Positions 8,947-16,614 of a stretch of DNA of 32,546 nt are shown one piece after another; position 1 is the first letter of the stretch; each line of letters starts with the position of its first letter. Below the pieces are notes generated by a model that ran no database searches, was not told where the DNA came from, and was given only the letters and a program-made list of their open reading frames with translations. The stretch covers positions 1 to 32,546 of the forward strand of contig NZ_QVMO01000048.1 of assembly GCF_010501055.1 (NCBI RefSeq), written 5' to 3'. The DNA comes from Dysgonomonas sp. 521. Lineage in GTDB: Bacteria > Bacteroidota > Bacteroidia > Bacteroidales > Dysgonomonadaceae. Made by a program: the position numbers and the translations under genes.

Positions 8947-10244
8947 TTATTCAATATTTGCAGTGTCCTTACTTTATCATCCTTATGTATCAGGAAAGAG
9001 AAATTATATTTACTGCCTCCATATGAAAGCATCCTCACAGGTATCTCTTTCATCGCTCCCATTATATCCACAGATATACCGGAATCAGCCGATTCAAGAT
9101 CCCCTATAACCGAAACGATTACCATATCGGGAGTAACTGAGACCGTACCGTATTTTTTCAGGTCGTCTACTATAGCCTGTAGGTTCTTGTCGTTATCGAT
9201 AGTCAGTGAAACACCTACTTCCGATGTAGCCAGCATGTCTATGGATGTCTGATAATTTTCAAAAACTTCTGTCACCTTACGTAAAAAGCCATGAGCCAGC
9301 AGCATCTTGCCCGATTTAATCTTTATGGCTGTAATATTATCCCTTGCCCCAACAGCTTTTATTGTGTTTTCCTCTGTCTTGTTGGATATAAGGGTACCTG
9401 CCGCTTCCGGGTGCTCTGTATTCTTTAACCGTACAGGTATATCAGCCAGCTTAGCCGGAAGGATACTCGACGGATGAAGTATTTTAGTACCGAAATACGC
9501 TAATTCGGCTGCTTCGTCAAAATTTAACTGACGGATAGGCATCGTACCTTCTACATAACGAGAGTCGTTGTTCTGCATTGTATCCACGTCTGCCCAAATC
9601 TGTATTTCTTCAGCGTTTACAGCTACCCCGATCAGCGAAGCACTGAAGTCGCTACCTCCTTTGCGAAGGTCGTCTATCTCTCCATAAGCATTCCGGCAAA
9701 TATAGCCCTGCGTAATATATAGATCCGCTCCTTTCGGCTCTTCCAGCAGGGCAGATAATTTATCCTTTATATAAACAGGGTCAGGTGCGGAATTCTTATC
9801 GGTACGCATAAACTCAAGCGCGGGTATCAGCACCGCGTTGACTTTCTTATCCTGCATATACAGATGGAACAGCTCGGAACTGATAAGTTCTCCCTGTGCC
9901 AGCACAACACGTTCTTCGAAAAGGGTGAACAGGTCTTTTGTAAAAGTCCTGATATAATCAAACTTACTTATTACAAGTTCTTTTGCTACAGACTTTATAT
10001 CCGCAGACTCGAAAAGCGACCCCACTAATTCAATATACTGTTTTTCCAGCTTATTGATAATCTCTATAGCTCCTTCCTGATTCTTCTTGTAAAGGTAATC
10101 CGATATTTCGGACAGTGCTTCCGCTGTGCCACGCATCGATGACAAAACAACAATGTTGCCTTGCTCTTTTGTAACTATTTCAGCCACTCTCTTTAGCTTA
10201 TCTACTGTAGCTATAGACGCACTTCCAAATTTTTGAACTTTCAT
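8928..10244 (-). CDS. lysC: Aspartate kinase, C-terminus rewritten by a mobile element
   Basis: First step of the aspartate pathway to lysine, threonine and methionine: ATP-dependent phosphorylation of aspartate. From the ATG at 10244 it has 438 residues, with an N-terminal kinase domain (about 1-280; GGSDFSASLIG is the substrate/ATP loop) and C-terminal ACT domains (about 300-438), so it is probably allosterically controlled. The usual KFGGTS start of the family reads KFGSAS here. In-frame GTG at 10253 is a less likely start. The last five codons and the TAG stop come from the miniature element at 8752-8946: the reading frame runs ILNK into SLFKF. Without the insertion and one TTA copy the frame would end ILNNELFN, with a stop 17 bases before lysA. 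Confidence 0.92.
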   Translation of the reverse strand: MKVQKFGSASIATVDKLKRVAEIVTKEQGNIVVLSSMRGTAEALSEISDYLYKKNQEGAIEIINKLEKQYIELVGSLFESADIKSVAKELVISKFDYIRTFTKDLFTLFEERVVLAQGELISSELFHLYMQDKKVNAVLIPALEFMRTDKNSAPDPVYIKDKLSALLEEPKGADLYITQGYICRNAYGEIDDLRKGGSDFSASLIGVAVNAEEIQIWADVDTMQNNDSRYVEGTMPIRQLNFDEAAELAYFGTKILHPSSILPAKLADIPVRLKNTEHPEAAGTLISNKTEENTIKAVGARDNITAIKIKSGKMLLAHGFLRKVTEVFENYQTSIDMLATSEVGVSLTIDNDKNLQAIVDDLKKYGTVSVTPDMVIVSVIGDLESADSGISVDIMGAMKEIPVRMLSYGGSKYNFSFLIHKDDKVRTLQILNKSLFKF

Positions 10245-10262
10245 ATTCGCCACTTTTTATAA

Positions 10263-10337
10263 GAGTCTGTTTAAATTTTATAGCAACTATTGACCTGAAC
10301 CTGTAATAAAAATTTTCGCTAAAATTTAAACAGGCTC
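10263..10337. mobile_element. Miniature inverted-repeat element, copy 2 (75 bp, internally deleted)
   Basis: Begins GAGTCTGTTTAAATTTTA, ends TAAAATTTAAACAGGCTC, and is flanked by TAA on both sides (10260-10262 and 10338-10340). Its first 24 and last about 50 bases match the two ends of the 234-bp copy (reverse complement), with the middle missing, so it is an internal-deletion derivative. It lies in the lysC leader, between the promoter near 10370 and the ATG at 10244. Confidence 0.85.
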
Positions 10338-10365
10338 TAAGTAAACATTCGCTGTAACCAAGATG

Positions 10366-10373
10366 CAAAAGTA
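10366..10373 (-). promoter_or_regulatory. -7 box of lysC, with adjacent TGACCGGTCA palindrome
   Basis: TACTTTTG on the minus strand fits TAnnTTTG. Start of transcription is expected near 10360, so the transcript would contain the 75-bp miniature element before lysC. A perfect 10-bp palindrome, TGACCGGTCA, lies at 10384-10393, between the -7 box and where a -33 box should be; it could be a repressor site. No clear TTTG -33 box is seen. Confidence 0.4.
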
Positions 10374-10393
10374 CAAAAATTTTTGACCGGTCA

Positions 10394-10732
10394 TTTCAGT
10401 TTAATGTATATATTTAAAGCCTACTTGCATTTTTAGCTAAAACCCCTGTATTCTTCATATTTATGACAAAAGGCCGTTTTAACATTATTTAAAAACTTAA
10501 CAAATTTTGGTTACACAAAATTCTAACACACAGCTTTTTAATATTTTTAAATAATAGATTTTAGTGAATAAATTTCTGTATTTAACAAAAAGGTAATACC
10601 TTTGGCGTCGAAATTCAAGATAAGTACTCTAAGCGTAGAGCTATTTATTTTGTATCCCAAAAATTGGGAGAGTCATATTCTTTTCTGTGAGGCATTGGAG
10701 TAAGGCTTTAGTGGTAACCAAATAATTATTTT
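10394..10732. other. Intergenic region and structured leader of the thioredoxin-like gene
   Basis: A plus-strand TACCTTTG at 10597-10604 fits TAnnTTTG, with a start expected near 10611 and a leader of about 120 bases. The leader has two small perfect hairpins: CTCTA-AGCG-TAGAG (10627-10640) and TCCCAA/TTGGGA (10654-10669). I do not recognise a known riboswitch. The rest is AT-rich with no gene. Confidence 0.4.
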
Positions 10733-11242
10733 ATGAAGTATGCGAAGTATTTCTTGATTGTAGGTATCGCTTTAATAAGCTTATCATCGAATACAACAAG
10801 AACTTCTGGGCTTTCTTCGGAAGGTATTTATCCGGGAAACCTGTTTCCTGATATAAAAAATCTGGAAAACGTGTCAGGAACAAAAATGGATCTGTCTGAT
10901 CTAAAAGGTCAAAAAGTATTGGTAAACTTCTGGGCTGCTTACGACGCCCCTTCACACAAGGACAATGTTCTTTTTGCGAATGTAATTGAAAGCAAAAGAT
11001 ATCCTGTGAAAATGGTGTCGGTATCCTTTGACAAAAACGAATCGGTCTTCGAAAAGACTCTGGCTATGGACCGTGTAGATACTCAGTATCAATTCATAGC
11101 AAAGAGCGATGTTTATTCAGACCTGTATAATCGTTACCAATTGCGACAGGGTTTTAAGAATTACTTAATCGATGAAGACGGAGTAATTGTGGCAATGAAC
11201 CTTTCGCCAAATGACTTAGATCGGTTATTGAACAAGAATTAA
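10733..11242 (+). CDS. Thioredoxin-like (TlpA/redoxin fold) protein without cysteines
   Basis: 169 residues: an N-terminal hydrophobic segment (about 4-20, probably a signal peptide or anchor) and a redoxin/TlpA-type domain (about 35-165) beginning GNLFPDIKNLENVSG, with the strand KVLVNFWAAYDAPS and a late YLIDEDGVIVA. In active relatives the sequence after the NFW strand is W-C-x-x-C; here it is WAAYDAPS and the whole protein has no cysteine. It therefore cannot do thiol-disulfide exchange through its own residues. It may be a structural or binding member of the family. It is monocistronic, with a long leader and a terminator directly after it. Confidence 0.7.
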   Translation: MKYAKYFLIVGIALISLSSNTTRTSGLSSEGIYPGNLFPDIKNLENVSGTKMDLSDLKGQKVLVNFWAAYDAPSHKDNVLFANVIESKRYPVKMVSVSFDKNESVFEKTLAMDRVDTQYQFIAKSDVYSDLYNRYQLRQGFKNYLIDEDGVIVAMNLSPNDLDRLLNKN

Positions 11243-11260
11243 ACAATTTTACTTATTATT

Positions 11261-11298
11261 AAGGCGTTTCATTTTTAATAAATGGAACGCTTTATTCT
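11261..11298 (+). terminator. Rho-independent terminator after the thioredoxin-like gene
   Basis: Stem GCGTTTCATT (11264-11273) pairs with AATGGAACGC (11281-11290) with one G-U pair, followed by a T-rich run. It starts about 20 bases after the stop codon. Confidence 0.75.
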
Positions 11299-11337
11299 TT
11301 TTTATTTCTATCTTGCATAGTCAAATTATACATACAC

Positions 11338-12000
11338 ATGACAAAACGACAGAACACACAAGTAAATAAAGGTATAATAGCCAAAACCCTCGATTGGGCC
11401 TATTCTAAAGCCGTAAGCGGATTCACAGGCGTGGATTCGGCATACGACCTCGGCAACAGTTACCTTGTACAGGGAGGAACTCTGGAAGAACAGGTAGACT
11501 CCCTTATCAAATGGCAGGTGGCAAAAGCCGCTACCAGCGGTTTCGTTACCGGGCTGGGCGGTGTAATGACAATGCCCCTGACCGTTCCGGCCAACATAGC
11601 GAGCGTGATATACGTGCAAATACGCATGATAGCCGCCATAGCCTATATGGGTGGGCATGATATCCGCGAAGACAGGGTAAAATCCCTTGTTTACATCTGT
11701 ATGGTAGGTAATGGTGCCAAAGAACTCTTGAAGGACGTGAGCGTAAAAGCCGGGGAAAAGCTTTTGACCAAAGTTATAGAAAAAGTAAGCGCCAACCTTG
11801 CAGGTCAGGCCGGCAGCAAAGGAATCACATCCTTAGGCAAAGCGCTCCCTCTATTGGGAGGTGTTGTCGGTGGCTCTTACGATGGCGTTACAACCAGGGT
11901 GGTAGGAAAGGTAGCTAAAAAAATATTCATCGATACGCCTAAAAACAGAACATCGGATGAACAGGAAAATACGATTGATATCGACTCCTATCAGAAATAG
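11338..12000 (+). CDS. EcsC family protein
   Basis: 220 residues matching the EcsC protein family, named after a Bacillus gene of unknown biochemical role. The N-terminal part is helical (AKTLDWAYSKAVSGFTGVDSAYDLG). The middle has a conserved glycine-rich hydrophobic stretch (about 65-105: GFVTGLGGVMTMPLTVPANI then SVIYVQIRMIAAIAYMGG) and a second Gly-rich segment sits at about 155-190 (KALPLLGGVVGGSYDGVTT). These segments may insert into or lie on the membrane. It appears to be a single-gene unit between a terminator and a convergent hydrolase gene. A near-consensus TATCTTG lies at about 11311. Confidence 0.75.
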   Translation: MTKRQNTQVNKGIIAKTLDWAYSKAVSGFTGVDSAYDLGNSYLVQGGTLEEQVDSLIKWQVAKAATSGFVTGLGGVMTMPLTVPANIASVIYVQIRMIAAIAYMGGHDIREDRVKSLVYICMVGNGAKELLKDVSVKAGEKLLTKVIEKVSANLAGQAGSKGITSLGKALPLLGGVVGGSYDGVTTRVVGKVAKKIFIDTPKNRTSDEQENTIDIDSYQK

Positions 12001-12029
12001 GCCAGCCTTTTGTACCTGTTCATTACCGT

Positions 12030-12815
12030 TCAGAACGTATATTCTGTCGATTGCAAGAACCTAACGCCCTGTCTACCGGCTTTCTCAAATATAGCCTCAG
12101 CCCTTCTATTGTCCTGATTGATCCACGACATGCAATCGGTCATCACCACTATCTTCCTTGCAAGTTCACTGCATTCATCCAGTATATCATCCAATGAGTT
12201 GGCTACGCAGTAATCGGCAGCCTCCCCCATCAGGAGTACTTCATCAAAGTTATTTAATATGGAGAGTAACTTTGTATTCAGATAAGTTTCGGGTTCACTC
12301 TCCCACTCTACCGCCGCCCTGAAAATACTGTAATGTTCTGTCGATTGGGAATAGCCCTTATAGAACAGTTCGTAAGCACGGCCGTTATCTATAGCCCATT
12401 CGGTCAGGCAATCCGTTAAGGTCTTGTTTATCGCCCATCCGTCCGTTCCCAGAATACAATGCATCGGCCATATTGTACAAACCTCATCTTTAGCTTCAAG
12501 TTGTTCTAGGTAAGTGAGAGCCATATCGGCATTGTATTGGGCTATCCATACTCCTTTCCTCACATCTGAGGCGCTGATAGTGGAAAACAGAGCCGGACGA
12601 TTTCCGCTTTCCCCCTTCCAGTAACACTGATGGGCAACGTGTATAGGTTGATGAGAATCCAGTGTAAGCGCGATATAAGAGATTTTTTCCTGATTATTCA
12701 ATACGAAATCAGCCATGCGTTTCACATCAGCATCCGCCCCTTTCACAAATAAAGCTCCTGTAGGCAGCGTAAAATCGTTTTGGATATCAATACCCAGAAT
12801 AGCTACTTTTTTCAT
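12030..12815 (-). CDS. Cysteine hydrolase, nicotinamidase/isochorismatase-like
   Basis: 261 residues from the ATG at 12815. The catalytic triad region is visible: Asp in GIDIQNDF near the N-terminus and the nucleophile Cys in EAADYCVANS. The metal site of nicotinamidases is represented by LDSHQPIH (Asp-x-His-x3-His). The likely reaction is hydrolysis of nicotinamide to nicotinate for NAD salvage. It is longer than PncA from E. coli (about 210 residues), with extra sequence between the metal site and the Cys, as in a Bacteroidetes/eukaryotic-like subgroup, so another amide substrate is possible. The upstream start at 12863 would extend into the promoter and is rejected. Confidence 0.8.
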   Translation of the reverse strand: MKKVAILGIDIQNDFTLPTGALFVKGADADVKRMADFVLNNQEKISYIALTLDSHQPIHVAHQCYWKGESGNRPALFSTISASDVRKGVWIAQYNADMALTYLEQLEAKDEVCTIWPMHCILGTDGWAINKTLTDCLTEWAIDNGRAYELFYKGYSQSTEHYSIFRAAVEWESEPETYLNTKLLSILNNFDEVLLMGEAADYCVANSLDDILDECSELARKIVVMTDCMSWINQDNRRAEAIFEKAGRQGVRFLQSTEYTF

Positions 12816-12839
12816 AGACTTTGCTTTTGTTGAATAGTA

Positions 12840-12869
12840 CAAATGTACGACAAAAAGTGACAAAAGTGA
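12840..12869 (-). promoter_or_regulatory. Promoter of the nicotinamidase-like gene with a tandem GTCACTTTTG repeat
   Basis: Minus-strand TACATTTG (12847-12840) is an exact TAnnTTTG box about 25 bases before the ATG at 12815. Just upstream, at 12850-12869, two tandem copies of a GTCACTTTT(T)G unit cover the spacer and -33 region, a possible regulator site. Confidence 0.4.
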
Positions 12870-13340
12870 CTAATATTATATAGTTTTCAATCGTTACTTT
12901 CATCATAGATTCCATCTTCCTTATATAGAGGTAACCCTTGTGGTTACCCAATCTGTAGAGCAGGGACAAACCACTGCCCCTACATAAGGAAAACGACATT
13001 CGCTGATGCAGGTTAACGTAATTCGGTGAAAAATCATTGCAAATTTCCGCCTCATTATTGCAAATTTCCGCCTTTTTGAAATCTATTGTCATTGTGGGCC
13101 AGAGCCCGCCCCTGCAGACCTTCGATAGAGGTTCAACAATTTTATGGTTTGCACTGATTACTTACTAGATAAATTTGTAGGAAAATGATAATAACTGAGG
13201 CGATTATGTAGAGGCAGCAGTTTGTCCCCGCCTTAGCAACTGTTAGGAAAACAAACAGGTAATGTGCCTCTAAATATCTTAGAAGCACATTCCCCAAAGT
13301 AAAGTGTAGTTAATTAGCCGTAGAGTTTGTGTATAATCAT
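12870..13340. repeat. Non-coding region with degenerate repeats
   Basis: No credible gene. Three diverged copies of a G-rich unit are visible: minus strand around 12985-12955 (TGTAGGGGCAGTGGTTTGTC), plus strand 13205-13232 (TGTAGAGGCAGCAGTTTGTC), and a poorer one at 13097-13121. There is also a small hairpin GGTAACC/GGTTACC at 12930-12948 and a 21-bp tandem repeat ATTGCAAATTTCCGCCT at 13036-13052 and 13057-13073. The region looks like decayed repetitive DNA. Confidence 0.5.
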
Positions 13341-13763
13341 TTATACGTAAAATAAAATGCTGCAGATAATAGACCATAGCCCCATGATGATTCCGAACAG
13401 GCCTAATTTGCCCTGCATTGGTTGCAGTTTTGCCAACATCTGGGCGCCCTTTTCCTTAGCTGTTTCATTTTTGCTTAACACATATTTAACGATCAGGCCG
13501 TAACCCAGAAGGAACCCGAGTAAAGCCTCCGCCACAGAACAAAGCAACCATGTAATCCACCAGATAGGATGCGATGTAAGGATACCTATATTGAGTATAC
13601 ATGAAATAATACCCCAGATACCCCAAAAGCAGAATACAATACCTATCCAACCCTGATAAGGAACCAGTTTATCCAGCAATTCCTTCGCGTTAGGTTTCTT
13701 ACTTAATAATAGTGACGGCGATGCCAAAAGGCCCAAAATGATAAGTGTAATACCGTAAATCAT
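13341..13763 (-). CDS. Small membrane protein with an internal repeat
   Basis: 140 residues, four predicted membrane segments. Two halves resemble each other: [20 protein letters not shown] (about residues 29-48) and [20 protein letters not shown] (about 108-127), each followed by a similar W-x-I-I-x-x-I helix. This points to duplication of a unit made of an amphipathic start (KLxPxQG) and one membrane helix. No function is recognised. It starts with ATG at 13763 and has no close partner gene on its strand. Confidence 0.65.
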   Translation of the reverse strand: MIYGITLIILGLLASPSLLLSKKPNAKELLDKLVPYQGWIGIVFCFWGIWGIISCILNIGILTSHPIWWITWLLCSVAEALLGFLLGYGLIVKYVLSKNETAKEKGAQMLAKLQPMQGKLGLFGIIMGLWSIICSILFYV

Positions 13764-14266
13764 AGTCTTTAAAATTTAGTTTTTAATTAATGTAATTTGT
13801 AAAAAATCTATCATCATTTATTTATGGAAAATGTGTTTATTCATACCGGATTCTGAGATTCAAAATTAGTTTCTAAATGTTAAAACAACAAGAAAAACCA
13901 CTTTCTAATTTAAGACAGGGCTTACCGCTAACCAACACAAAAACAGAAATATAAGACTAGGGCAATTACACAAATTAGGACAAGGAGGCTTTTGCCCTAA
14001 ATAAAATACCCCGATTGGTACCTGACAGGCTTTTTTCATTCGGATAGATTTTGCATATTTGTACTCGTTTTCGACTAATGAGATCACAAGCATATCACTG
14101 TTATTATATAAAACGACAACAGCTAATTACCATTAAATATTACATAAAACCCTTTCGGATGTTTTTACTTAGGTGCGGAAACAGGCATGGATCGATAAAA
14201 TTCGCCGAGCCGGTTAAAAATTTGCCATGCGGGTTTCCATGCATCCTTTAAAAACAAAATTATAGA
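13764..14266. other. Intergenic region between the small membrane protein and the TPR regulator
   Basis: About 500 bases without a credible gene. A weak hairpin AGGGCAA/TTGCCCT spans roughly 13959-14004. A possible plus-strand -7 sequence, CATATTTG at about 14054-14061, is one base off TAnnTTTG. A short GCATGG/CCATGC inverted repeat sits at about 14184-14230 in the putative leader. Confidence 0.35.
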
Positions 14267-15913
14267 ATGAAAATACAGACCATACTACTTCTTTTTTTAC
14301 TATGCCTCGCATCTTGCAGTAAGAATAACCATGTAGAACTCGAACATGCTGAAAAGCTAATGCCATTAGCTTACGACTCGTCCCTCATGATTCTGGAAAA
14401 CCTGAAAGACGATTATGAAGACATGAGCGATGCCGACAAAGCATTATTTGCAATGCTCTACATACAGGCTCGCGACAAAAAAGCGGAAGTAATAGAATGC
14501 GACGACAGATTAGAATTCTCGATTAACTATTATACACAAACAAATCAAAAAAACAGGCTGGCACATTGCTACTTGTATAAGGCACGTGCTTTTGTTCAAA
14601 TACGCGATTATGAATCGACCTCACGGAACCTGCTGAACGCACTCGAACTGGCAAAAGACGGGAAAGACCCGAGCCTGCTGGGCAAGATATATTTCGATTT
14701 AGGACGTATATCGGGTTTTCAGGATCACTTCGATGACGCGCTCGACTATTACCGCAAATCCGTCGCCTGTTTTGAACAAACAGGAGAAGTGAAGAATACG
14801 GCAGGCATCTATACCGTTATGGGAAATATCCACCAATACTACGAGCGGTCAGACAGCGCGATATATTACAATAAACTGGCATTATCTTTGACTACCGACT
14901 CCATAATACAGGGAGATGTATTAAACAATCTGGGATATATATATTATAATATGAATATGTCCGATTCTTCCGTCTACTACTTAAAGCAGAGCCTCCACTA
15001 CCCTTTTTTCGACACCAACATGTCTATGAGACTGTATAATCTGGCACGGACATACTATATAATGGAAGAAACCGACTCTGCCGAATATTATATGCATAAG
15101 GCAAGCGAGGAAGATATGGATATATACTATAAGGAAGAAATATACAGGCTGGCGATAGGCATTGCCATACAAAAAGGGGAAAATGAACTTATCCCCCATT
15201 ATATGAACGAATTGGCACACATCGAAGATTCTATAGCCATTCTGAGCAGGCAAACCGATATAAAAACAGTTGAAAAAATACAGGTGGTAAATAACCATTC
15301 GGAAAAAGTTAAAAGCCAGCGGAGAATATTACTCGCGGCAGCTATCGTATTATTTCTGATAGGTTTATCCGTATCTTACCTGCTATATAAACGGTTTAAA
15401 TTGAAAAAAAATGCCGCCGAACAATACAAAGCCGAACTGGAGGAGAAACATGAACGACTGGAAGAAACCAGTGAATTACTGGAAAAGAAACAGGAACAGA
15501 TAAAAAAGACTGTGGAAATACAGATACTGGAGATAAACCAGCAACTGGAAAAGGTATCGGACAAATATGCCGGCGCGCGTAAAAAGGCAACACTGACACA
15601 ACGTGAGCTTATAAAGAAAGAAATATTCGAAGAGGTACTGAAATTCAGTAATGAGAGAGTCTTTATTGAAAAAATGAATAAGACGCTCAATCTTCTGCCC
15701 GAAAAACTGCAATATGAATTCCCTGACATTAATTATAAAGAGATCCTGTGGTGCTGCTTATTCCTGCTCAAAATACCTACCCCCGATATATCGCTGATAC
15801 TAGGATATACACAAAGCAGCCTGTACAAATTTAAACAACGGCTTGGGTATAAGCTGGGATATACAAGTATGAAGGATTTTGAACAAATGCTGTATGATAA
15901 ACTGAGTTCTTAA
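14267..15913 (+). CDS. Membrane-anchored TPR protein with a cytoplasmic C-terminal DNA-binding-like domain
   Basis: 548 residues. It has a lipoprotein-type signal (LASC, Cys17), then TPR repeats (about 95-330; for example AHCYLYKARAFVQIRDYEST, and GKIYFDLGRISGFQDHFDDA). One membrane segment follows (about 354-374), then a long charged coiled coil (about 376-440), and a C-terminal helical region (about 455-545) in which PTPDISLILGYTQSSLYKFK looks like a helix-turn-helix. Bacteroidetes have many such proteins, thought to pass a periplasmic signal to transcription. Lipidation and an inner-membrane segment in one protein is unusual but recurs in this family, and the lipobox may be only a cleavable signal. 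No partner gene is adjacent. Confidence 0.75.
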   Translation: MKIQTILLLFLLCLASCSKNNHVELEHAEKLMPLAYDSSLMILENLKDDYEDMSDADKALFAMLYIQARDKKAEVIECDDRLEFSINYYTQTNQKNRLAHCYLYKARAFVQIRDYESTSRNLLNALELAKDGKDPSLLGKIYFDLGRISGFQDHFDDALDYYRKSVACFEQTGEVKNTAGIYTVMGNIHQYYERSDSAIYYNKLALSLTTDSIIQGDVLNNLGYIYYNMNMSDSSVYYLKQSLHYPFFDTNMSMRLYNLARTYYIMEETDSAEYYMHKASEEDMDIYYKEEIYRLAIGIAIQKGENELIPHYMNELAHIEDSIAILSRQTDIKTVEKIQVVNNHSEKVKSQRRILLAAAIVLFLIGLSVSYLLYKRFKLKKNAAEQYKAELEEKHERLEETSELLEKKQEQIKKTVEIQILEINQQLEKVSDKYAGARKKATLTQRELIKKEIFEEVLKFSNERVFIEKMNKTLNLLPEKLQYEFPDINYKEILWCCLFLLKIPTPDISLILGYTQSSLYKFKQRLGYKLGYTSMKDFEQMLYDKLSS

Positions 15914-16022
15914 ATGCAGATGCAAAATTTGTACAGGTATAGGAATATACTATCCCCAAAAGCCTTATTATTTTTTTTGAAACCCTATTATTCCTTATAG
16001 AAGTCGTCCCTACTTTTTATAA

Positions 16023-16472
16023 AACCACGGAGTAGAAGGAGTTTCACGGAGTTTTTTATAAATATCTTTTTTGATATTTGTTTATATCTTATGCGAATCA
16101 AGGGTTAAAAAGCACAGTAACTTATTGTCCCGAAGGGACTGAAGGTGGATAACCACGGGTAAAACCCGTGGCAGGAACTGGCTGGAAAATTTGCCTCCGT
16201 AGGAGGCAAATAGCAAAAAAAAATGTCATTCGCCTCCTACGGAGACGGTCTATTTCTACCTGCTTTTGCCACGGGCTTTACCCGTGGTTATCCATATTAG
16301 CCCACTTCGTGGACTTAGAACCCTGACTGCAAAACAGAAGATTGATTTATAATAGTATACTGCAACCCAAAGCAACCCTTGATTCGCATATCTTATCATT
16401 GAATACATAATTATCTACAAATCAAACAATAGTATTATTATACTCCGTGAAACTCTGTGCGGCTCTGTGGTT
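16023..16472. repeat. Nested inverted-repeat region (about 450 bp), non-coding
   Basis: Four concentric inverted repeats. Outer arms 16023-16052 and 16442-16472 share GAGTTTCACGGAGT and a diverged AACCACGGAG part. Middle arms 16091-16106 and 16374-16389 are identical (ATGCGAATCAAGGGTT). Inner arms 16146-16173 and 16267-16294 differ at one position, and each is itself a hairpin of CCACGGG and CCCGTGG. The core hairpin at 16189-16211 has perfect 10-bp arms (ATTTGCCTCC) and a diverged inverted copy of part of it at 16232-16245. No gene is present. It resembles REP/BIME-like palindromic elements or a decayed palindromic insertion; no transposase is nearby. It lies between the TPR regulator and parE. 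Confidence 0.75.
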
Positions 16473-16593
16473 AAAAAATCAAAATGAGTTCATCGTAAAC
16501 AGCAATCGTTAAATAAAATAATTAAGATGGAAAGGGATAAAATAAGACTTTTTCTTCCCGATTTTTTTTTATATTTTTACGCCGCGATTTACA

Positions 16594-16614
16594 TAGGAGG
16601 TATTAAAAAAATAT
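16594..16614 (+). promoter_or_regulatory. Shine-Dalgarno-like sequence before parE
   Basis: TAGGAGGT at 16594-16601 is a near-perfect anti-16S match, uncommon in Bacteroidetes, where start sites rarely carry it. It ends 13 bases before the ATG at 16615, longer than the usual 5-9, so its benefit is uncertain. A near-consensus -7 (TATATTTT) lies at about 16570-16577. Confidence 0.4.

Noticed and set aside
8752..10337. lysC as cargo of a composite transposon formed by the two flanking miniature elements
   Set aside because: Each element has its own target duplication (TTA and TAA), which shows two independent insertions, and lysC-lysA order is expected in an operon.
10605..10732. Riboswitch in the leader of the thioredoxin-like gene
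   Set aside because: Two small hairpins only; no match to a riboswitch class I could recognise.
12787..13092. 101-codon minus-strand frame upstream of the nicotinamidase-like gene
   Set aside because: Covers the promoter and repeat region, and the product has no domain-like composition.
15376..15729. Ser/Phe/Cys-rich minus-strand frames opposite the TPR regulator
   Set aside because: Antisense to a clear coiled-coil region; the Ser/Phe-rich composition is the usual mirror of Glu/Lys-rich codons.
16023..16472. CRISPR array
   Set aside because: Repeats are inverted and nested, not direct and evenly spaced, and no cas genes are present.
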